Shown here: in pieces, positions 15,321 to 20,968 of the stretch | Layout of the letters: every line of letters starts with the position of its first letter | Position numbering within the stretch: the first letter of the stretch is position 1 | Assembly: GCA_964407525.1 (NCBI GenBank) | Contig: CAYOWC010000055.1 | Coordinates: 1-20,968, forward strand | DNA length: 20,968 nucleotides | Origin: DUZB01 sp964407525 | Lineage (GTDB): Bacteria > Desulfobacterota > DSM-4660 > Desulfatiglandales > Desulfatiglandaceae | Direction of reading: 5' to 3' | Notes under the pieces: model-generated | What the model was told of the DNA's origin: nothing | Seen by the model: only the letters and a program-made list of their open reading frames with translations | Database searches by the model: none | Position numbers and translations under genes: made by a program

Positions 15321-17942
15321 TCATCTTGAAAGGGGCTGGTCCAGAACTCCCATCAACGTTTTCCTCAGATCCCCGATCTCTTCTTCACCATAAATTTTCT
15401 GCCCATCAGAATCCCTGACATAAAAAACGCCTGTCATTCTTTCCTTGTCACTGGAGATCTTTGCAGAGCAAAGATCGAGCCCGGAAACCTTGATTTGTTT
15501 GGCCAGATCGTAGAGAAGCCCCATTCTGGACCCTGCACGCACCTCAATGAGGGTAAAAAAATCGGAGGTTTCATTGTCGATATGTACCTTCTTTTTTACC
15601 GAACCGCCATATACAGCGGGGGCCATCACACCCTGCCCTTTTTCAAGAATCAGCTCATCCAGGGGCAGCTGGTTTTCCATCGCCGCTCTTAAATCGTCAC
15701 CGGTCCTGAGCCACTTCTCCTCCTGCCTGAATCGGTCAGGGGGATTTGTAACCTCGAACACATCGAATGCAAGCCCATTTTTCGGCGTAAAAATTCTGGC
15801 TGACAAGACCTCCATATTGTTCAACGTAAAAACACCGACCATCCTGCTGAACAATCCGGGCTTGTCGTGTGTGCACAGGATTACCTTCGTCACGGACGCA
15901 TCACGAATTCCCTTCAATTCCCACAGATACGCATTTTTCCCAAGGCTCAAAGCCATGCGGAAATGGCTGAACATTTCCTCCGAGGAACTATTCAGAAAAT
16001 AGCGGGAAGAAACCTGTTCAATAAGCCCGAGTACATCCTCTTCTTTAAACTCTTCCTTCAGTTCGTTGCGAACAGCCTCTTTTTTCAAGGAAATTTCCCT
16101 GGTGGCATCCGGTGTGGCTAAAATCCCTTTTTCCAGGACGCGTCTTACTTTCACATAAAGTTCAATAAGCAGGAATATCTTCCAGTCACTCCTTGCCATG
16201 GGACCCGTGGCAAAACTATCTGCGAGATTCAGAAGAAACAGCATATGGAGGACGTCCACGTCCTGAACAATCTGGGCTACCTGAACAACTGTTTTCTCAT
16301 CATTCAGGTCTCTTCGCTGTGAGATGTTAGAGAGCAAAAGATGATGCAGTACCAGAAATGAAATAGTTTTTCCAGCCTTATCGCCCAGATCAAACCGTTG
16401 AAGTATTCCCGGCACCAGCCTGCTTCCTTTTTCAGAATGGTTCCCACCCCGTCCTTTTCCGATATCGTGCAAAAACCCCACAAGAAAAAGCCAGTCAGGG
16501 TGAGCAATACGTTCAAAAGCCTCTCTGAACAACCCCCATCGCTCATCGTAGACCCCTCGTGCAATTTCACCGATGATCTCAAGAGTCCGCAAGGAGTGGA
16601 GATCAGCCGTCATAACGTGATAAAATCCGAACTGCGCAAGATTCCTGAGTTTTTTAAATTCAGGAATAAAAAGGGTTATTAAGCCAAGTTCGAGTAGCAA
16701 CCTGATAACCCTCGTATTTTCCGATCTAAGGACGATTTCCAAAAACAGTTCTCTTGCTTCGGGAACTTTGGCAAGTGAGTCACCATCCTTCGAAATGATC
16801 TTTTTTGCTTCCCATATAAAACTGGAACCGATTGACAGACCGCGCTGACTGGCTTCGTGCAGACCACGCAGAATCACGATAGGGTCCCTCTCAGAAAGGA
16901 ACCCGTCTTTGAGAACGATATTGCCCTTCACGATCCGGAATTCCGAAGAAACTTCTTCAGAGTCCGTTACCATCGGCTTGGGATCGATCGTGTCAATTGT
17001 TTTGGTATAAAACTCTTCGTAACCGTATCGGATCCTGTTCAGATGCAGATAAAGATCCGTCATGAGGTTTTCCGGCCCGGAAGCTTCCGGATTCTCTTCA
17101 TAACGCAGGAGCTGTGCCATAGCTTCTTGATGGGAGAGAAAGAGGCGGTCCTCTTTACGTCGGGTCAAAAAATGGAGCTGGTTCCTGATCTTCAACAGAA
17201 AACTTTTTGATTCGTTTAAATCATCAAATTCAAAATATCTGAACTCTGAAAATCTCTGCATTTCCCTGAACTTCTTACAACTGAAATAGACTTTTGCCAT
17301 CCAGGACATGAGATGCAGGTCTCGCAGACCTCCAGGCCCCTCTTTGAGATCAGGTTCAACAAAAAAGTTTTCAGAGTCGTATTTCTCTATCCGTTTTTTT
17401 CTTGAAACCAGGAACTTCCCAAACAGTTTTTCCTTTTCCCTGAAGATTCGGGACCACAGAGCGTCTTGAAAGAGCGTGAAAAAGGACGGCGAACCTAAAA
17501 GAAACCGTGCATCAAGAAGAGAGGTAAAAACCCGAAAATCATCCAGGGAAAGCTGAAGGCACTCACGGAAGGTCAGGATGGAATGCCCCACTTCAAGGCC
17601 GGCATCCCACATGGGATAAAGGACCCGGGGGATCATTTCACGTATCTCACCGGACAATGGCTCCTGATGAATGATCATGAAATCCACATCAGAGTTACAG
17701 CAAAGCTCTCGCCTTCCATAACCACCCAGCGCTACAACAGCCAGATCTTTTTGACTCTTATCCCCGGTTTCCCGTTCAAATCCTCCCGCAGAAAAAAGAC
17801 GTCTGATCAGACCGTCCATAAGAGCAGAAAAACTCTGCACAATTTCTATCCCTGTGCAGACTTTCAGCTCATTCTGAAAAAACGATTCCTTGGCCGCTAA
17901 GAACTCGTCGGCAATCTCTCTGGGTTGTAGTTGGTTCACCAT
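15321..17942 (-). CDS. glnD: PII uridylyltransferase / uridylyl-removing enzyme GlnD
   Basis: A bifunctional 873-residue nitrogen sensor that adds UMP to PII when glutamine is low and removes it when glutamine is high. All four usual parts are present. The nucleotidyltransferase domain has GGYGRREL at 73-80 and metal ligands D85 and D87 in NSDVDFM. A GlnE/GlnD linker contains EGPGGLRDLH (201-210). The HD hydrolase domain has H492-D493 in FLHDIGKGRGGNHSEKG. Two C-terminal ACT domains (about 686-735 and 796-850) bind glutamine. The length is normal. It starts 9 bases after the glnB stop, directly next to its substrate gene. The ATG has no good Shine-Dalgarno site, so translation is probably coupled to glnB and may be kept low. 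It is encoded beside the PII gene that carries the target Tyr51. Confidence 0.96.
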   Translation of the reverse strand: MVNQLQPREIADEFLAAKESFFQNELKVCTGIEIVQSFSALMDGLIRRLFSAGGFERETGDKSQKDLAVVALGGYGRRELCCNSDVDFMIIHQEPLSGEIREMIPRVLYPMWDAGLEVGHSILTFRECLQLSLDDFRVFTSLLDARFLLGSPSFFTLFQDALWSRIFREKEKLFGKFLVSRKKRIEKYDSENFFVEPDLKEGPGGLRDLHLMSWMAKVYFSCKKFREMQRFSEFRYFEFDDLNESKSFLLKIRNQLHFLTRRKEDRLFLSHQEAMAQLLRYEENPEASGPENLMTDLYLHLNRIRYGYEEFYTKTIDTIDPKPMVTDSEEVSSEFRIVKGNIVLKDGFLSERDPIVILRGLHEASQRGLSIGSSFIWEAKKIISKDGDSLAKVPEARELFLEIVLRSENTRVIRLLLELGLITLFIPEFKKLRNLAQFGFYHVMTADLHSLRTLEIIGEIARGVYDERWGLFREAFERIAHPDWLFLVGFLHDIGKGRGGNHSEKGSRLVPGILQRFDLGDKAGKTISFLVLHHLLLSNISQRRDLNDEKTVVQVAQIVQDVDVLHMLFLLNLADSFATGPMARSDWKIFLLIELYVKVRRVLEKGILATPDATREISLKKEAVRNELKEEFKEEDVLGLIEQVSSRYFLNSSSEEMFSHFRMALSLGKNAYLWELKGIRDASVTKVILCTHDKPGLFSRMVGVFTLNNMEVLSARIFTPKNGLAFDVFEVTNPPDRFRQEEKWLRTGDDLRAAMENQLPLDELILEKGQGVMAPAVYGGSVKKKVHIDNETSDFFTLIEVRAGSRMGLLYDLAKQIKVSGLDLCSAKISSDKERMTGVFYVRDSDGQKIYGEEEIGDLRKTLMGVLDQPLSR

Positions 17943-17951
17943 GGCGAATTG

Positions 17952-18290
17952 CTACACTGCGTCCCTGTCTTCCTCACCTGTCCTGATGCGAATAGCTTTT
18001 TCCACGGGAATAATGAATATTTTTCCGTCTCCAATCTCTCCCGTATGGGCGTTTTCTTTTATGGCCTCCACCACCCTTGGAACCATATCGGAAGCCACCA
18101 CAACCTCCATTTTCACTTTGGGCAGAAAATCCACGACATATTCAGCGCCCCTGTAGATCTCTTTATGGCCTTTTTGTCTTCCAAAACCTTTGACTTCCGT
18201 AATGGTAATACCGCTTACGCCCAGTTTCAGTACCGCACCTTTTACATCATCCAGTTTGAAAGGCTTGATAATGGCCTCTATTTTCTTCAT
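17952..18290 (-). CDS. glnB: Nitrogen regulatory protein PII (GlnB type)
   Basis: A 112-residue trimeric signal protein binding ATP/ADP and 2-oxoglutarate. It starts MKKIEAIIKPFKLDDVK. The T-loop carries the uridylylation target Y51 in YRGAEYVVDF, preceded by GFGRQKGHKE. The B-loop is TGEIGDGKIFI (about 83-93) and the C-loop RIRTGEED is near the end. Everything needed for modification by the adjacent GlnD is present. It starts one base after the gltB-like stop, and its Shine-Dalgarno site GGGGAG lies inside the end of that gene, so the two are cotranscribed. Its association with a glutamate synthase-like gene rather than amtB or glnA suggests general nitrogen signalling or direct feedback on glutamate synthase. 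GlnB and GlnK are hard to separate by sequence; GlnB is favoured because no amtB is next to it in this window. Confidence 0.95.
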   Translation of the reverse strand: MKKIEAIIKPFKLDDVKGAVLKLGVSGITITEVKGFGRQKGHKEIYRGAEYVVDFLPKVKMEVVVASDMVPRVVEAIKENAHTGEIGDGKIFIIPVEKAIRIRTGEEDRDAV

Positions 18291-18291
18291 A

Positions 18292-20934
18292 TTAATCTTC
18301 TCCCCATTCTTCTAATCCATCATGTTTCATATCTACCGTCTTCTTTGGCTGCACTTTTCGATACACCTCAAGAGGATCTTTTGAAACACCCTCCACCGTA
18401 AGCAAATCCTTCTCAATGGAAATGCCGAACAGGGCCTCGTTCTCCTTGAGGTAGGGTAAGATCAGGTCCCAGTCTCTTTCCTCGAGGGGAACGACTTCGC
18501 CGCCATTGAGCTGCTGCTCGTCTATCATCTCGAAAGGATCCCGCACATAGATGGCGCCACCCGAAGCCAGCGAAAAGAGATTCGAACCGGGATACGGTGT
18601 GGCTTGAGATATCACGTTCCCCATACCATCGAATTCAATTCCGTTCAAAATCACAAACCCGCCTTCATTAAATGGATCCCCTGCCATGAAAGATTCGCCT
18701 AAATAATCCAGACAGGTCCCGTTGATAACCACCCTCGGTTTCCCTACAGCGTTAATCAATGGCCGCCCTGCTGCATTTCCCATCACAAACACATTACCAC
18801 CTTTTGCGCCATACATAAAGGTCTGACCCGTATCGCCGTATATGACCATCTTCCCCGACTTCATGATCTGACCCAACTGGTCCTGGGTGTTGCCGTGCAG
18901 ATAGATGGAAAGCCCGTCTATACCGGAACCAATATAGTCCCCTGAACTGCCATAGATATCAATTCGAACTCCTCCCGAATCGGGTCCGAGGCCACAGCCG
19001 TGAAAACGCTGGCCTTTAAGGCCGAATACGATAAAGCGTCTCCACCCCCTCTTGAACGCCTCTGACAGAAGTCGACTATCGCAATTATCCCCTTCGGGCG
19101 GGAAAAGCGAAGCGTCAATGATCAGGACACTTTCCTCGTAAGAGGGTCCCCTGAAAAACTGCCTTGTTTCCCAGTCTATGAGCCGATATTTGGACTTGCT
19201 GTCTTCCCTAGCAAGGGATGGAAAATGGCGGAACATGGTATCCAGAGTCTGGTTTACCATCTGTAGAACCGATCGCCTCTTTTTGTCAAAGGTCGGGTAG
19301 CGCAGATCGAGAAGCGATGTGAGAGCCGACAGAGAAATTTCCAGATGCGCATCATTTTTCAGCGCCCATCCCCTGATTTCCTTCAAACAATCCATCAGGT
19401 CGGCATAGTCCCAGTCTTTCAACCCGTTTTTCACATACTCGAAGAGGAGGTCCGGGCGTTGCAGTTCAAAAAATTCGGAGATGTCGAATCGTCCTCTGTT
19501 TTCATCATCCACCACATAATAAACCTGGCCGGGAAGGTAAGGAACCTGCCCTTCGGGAACAGAAATCTCCCGGCCGAATTTATCCGCACACGACAGTTTT
19601 CTGTCAAGCCCCGGGCCTTCTCTTTTCGCCAGGTTAAAGGTGAAAGAACCGCCATCGGTATAACTTCCGCCACGGGCATTCCAGTAATGATCGGCCACAG
19701 TTCCCACACGGGGATCTTCTGCGGCAAGGCTCTTAAGGGTGGCATCGATGGCCTGCTTTTCCGAGCAGACAAGCCCCACCTGTACCTGCCCTTCATGCAG
19801 AGCAAAGACCTGGGGACGAAGCATGGCCGTATCCGTTATCCCAATGAGTTGCAGACGTTCACTGGCCGTATCGTTGCGGGCAATGATGAAAAACCATGGG
19901 CCATCGGGAGAACCGTGCACATGGCTCGCCTGAATAGCCCGGTAGACCTTCTGCTTTTCGGGCGAAAGTTTGTCAAAATCCCTTTCCATGGTGGGTGCAA
20001 GGGCCTCGATCACATACTCCAGCGGATATCCGTATGTACGGCTGTACAGATCAAACAGCAAAACAGACACTTCCGTATCGGTCAAAAAAAGAGGATACAT
20101 ATTTCTCTGGCTCAAATATTCCGCCACAGAATGGTAATTGGCAAAATCACCGTTGTGAACGAGCGCTTCGTTCATACCGACAAAAGGATGCGCGCCCGCG
20201 GGATGCCACACTTTCCCTTTCGTGGGATAGCGCTGGTGGGCGATCCAGATATGGGCCTTGAAATCATCAAGCTTATAGTACTGGACGACCTTTTCGGCGT
20301 AACCAACTATTTTCAATATAAAAAAATCACGTCCATGGGAAAGGACAAAGGCGTGCTGATCTCCATAGGCGTCATAATATTTTCTGTTGATTCTGTAGCT
20401 GTTCTGATAAACAAACTCGTCTTCCGCCTGTTTTCTGGAAAGCCCACCCATATGGTTTTTACTGATGAAATCGTCTAATATTTCCGATTTCACTTTGACA
20501 AAATACCGCACCACTTCCGGAGGGCGGACATCGAGACCTTCAATATCCCTGTAATCCTGAACATGGGGAATCCGTTCGTGAAATTCCACATGAAAATAAG
20601 GTTTTATAAATTGATCTTCAAGGCTTACCAGAGCATCTTCCTCAAGCAAGGCTATCTGGAGGATATAATATTCCTCAAGGATTTCCCGGGAAACCCCCAA
20701 CATCCTCGGGTCAAACCCCATGGCGGCGATTCCACCACCCCGACCGTTCCCCCGGTTATGCATCTGTTTTGACGGCTCATAAATATGCCTGCCCCTTACC
20801 GGAATGCTGCATGCAAAACCTGTAACGCCGCAACCCCCTTCAGCCTCCGTTTCGTAGTACGGCTTGGGCGGCAGGCCTTTCACTATGGGTGTTCTCGATT
20901 CGATTATCCTATTTATCAAATGCTTTTCATTCAT
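18292..20934 (-). CDS. GltB-like protein: class II glutamine amidotransferase fused to GXGXG domain, no FMN synthase domain
   Basis: An 880-residue protein combining the first and last parts of glutamate synthase large subunits. The N-terminal glutaminase domain has nucleophile C35 in GGCGVTGF, HQRYPT at 233-238, and AL-VHNGDFANYHS with H260-N261-G262. C35 follows a 34-residue leader that would be removed or bypassed. From about 600 to 800 lies the Gly-rich GXGXG beta-helix domain (GVRIDIYGSSGDYIGSGI, MVIYGDTGQTFMYGAKGG, GGFVILNG). The central and FMN/Fe-S synthase domains of the usual 1500-residue enzyme are absent, so a separate synthase-domain gene is expected, perhaps upstream beyond the window edge. 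The product may supply ammonia for glutamate synthesis. ATG 20934 has AGG 8 bases upstream. It heads the glnB-glnD unit. Other amidotransferase roles cannot be excluded. Confidence 0.85.
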   Translation of the reverse strand: MNEKHLINRIIESRTPIVKGLPPKPYYETEAEGGCGVTGFACSIPVRGRHIYEPSKQMHNRGNGRGGGIAAMGFDPRMLGVSREILEEYYILQIALLEEDALVSLEDQFIKPYFHVEFHERIPHVQDYRDIEGLDVRPPEVVRYFVKVKSEILDDFISKNHMGGLSRKQAEDEFVYQNSYRINRKYYDAYGDQHAFVLSHGRDFFILKIVGYAEKVVQYYKLDDFKAHIWIAHQRYPTKGKVWHPAGAHPFVGMNEALVHNGDFANYHSVAEYLSQRNMYPLFLTDTEVSVLLFDLYSRTYGYPLEYVIEALAPTMERDFDKLSPEKQKVYRAIQASHVHGSPDGPWFFIIARNDTASERLQLIGITDTAMLRPQVFALHEGQVQVGLVCSEKQAIDATLKSLAAEDPRVGTVADHYWNARGGSYTDGGSFTFNLAKREGPGLDRKLSCADKFGREISVPEGQVPYLPGQVYYVVDDENRGRFDISEFFELQRPDLLFEYVKNGLKDWDYADLMDCLKEIRGWALKNDAHLEISLSALTSLLDLRYPTFDKKRRSVLQMVNQTLDTMFRHFPSLAREDSKSKYRLIDWETRQFFRGPSYEESVLIIDASLFPPEGDNCDSRLLSEAFKRGWRRFIVFGLKGQRFHGCGLGPDSGGVRIDIYGSSGDYIGSGIDGLSIYLHGNTQDQLGQIMKSGKMVIYGDTGQTFMYGAKGGNVFVMGNAAGRPLINAVGKPRVVINGTCLDYLGESFMAGDPFNEGGFVILNGIEFDGMGNVISQATPYPGSNLFSLASGGAIYVRDPFEMIDEQQLNGGEVVPLEERDWDLILPYLKENEALFGISIEKDLLTVEGVSKDPLEVYRKVQPKKTVDMKHDGLEEWGED

Positions 20935-20968
20935 TATTAGAACCTGTTATAGTCTTTTCTTTCATATA

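Noticed and set aside
19345..20478. Plus-strand 377-codon frame
   Set aside because: Long antisense shadow of the GltB-like gene with no family signature or ribosome site.
1..20968. tRNA, rRNA, CRISPR array, insertion sequence or prophage genes
   Set aside because: None was seen. The tandem arrays have no spacers of CRISPR length, and no transposase or integrase frame is present.

Overview
The window looks like a piece of a draft genome from a strictly anaerobic Desulfobacterota (former Deltaproteobacteria, Desulfobacterales-like) organism. This is an inference from four things: an acetoacetate-CoA ligase beside a beta-hydroxyacid dehydrogenase, a small selenoprotein gene, an Fe-S type PurF, and a GltB-like protein that lacks the FMN synthase domain. 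No rRNA or marker gene fixes the taxonomy. A run of exactly 100 N at 10616-10715 is a scaffold gap.

Left part (1-7205). The strongest unusual item is a 54-residue gene on the minus strand (145-309) with an in-frame TGA at codon 15. A SECIS-like hairpin follows the TGA, so this is a probable selenoprotein. Reading rightwards on the plus strand come an NAD(P)-dependent beta-hydroxyacid dehydrogenase (520-1395), acetoacetyl-CoA synthetase (1425-3380), an unrecognised soluble protein (3486-4334), a possible 22-codon ORF (4334-4402) and a ten-helix BASS/SBF-type transporter (4411-5328). A 370-base spacer with a good sigma-54 type promoter then leads to two PEP-CTERM surface proteins (5699-6469 and 6610-7143), closed by a Rho-independent terminator at 7173-7204.

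Right part (7306-20934). Everything here is on the minus strand and converges on the left part. In transcription order: a fused GltB-like glutamine amidotransferase/GXGXG protein, the PII protein GlnB, the PII uridylyltransferase GlnD, a 269-base spacer, CarA, CarB, the assembly gap, PurF, and an N-terminally shortened FUSC-family membrane protein. Three separate glutamine amidotransferases (GltB-like, CarA, PurF) therefore sit with the PII/GlnD sensor of glutamine and 2-oxoglutarate. This makes a compact block for using glutamine in glutamate, carbamoyl phosphate and purine synthesis.

Between genes there are five short degenerate tandem arrays: three with a 7-base period (92-119, 3381-3429, 15239-15261), one with a 9-base period (9194-9220) and one with a 10-base period (7315-7344). 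Each has a fixed core and variable last bases. The 9- and 10-base arrays bracket the shortened FUSC gene, and the 10-base array encodes its last residues.
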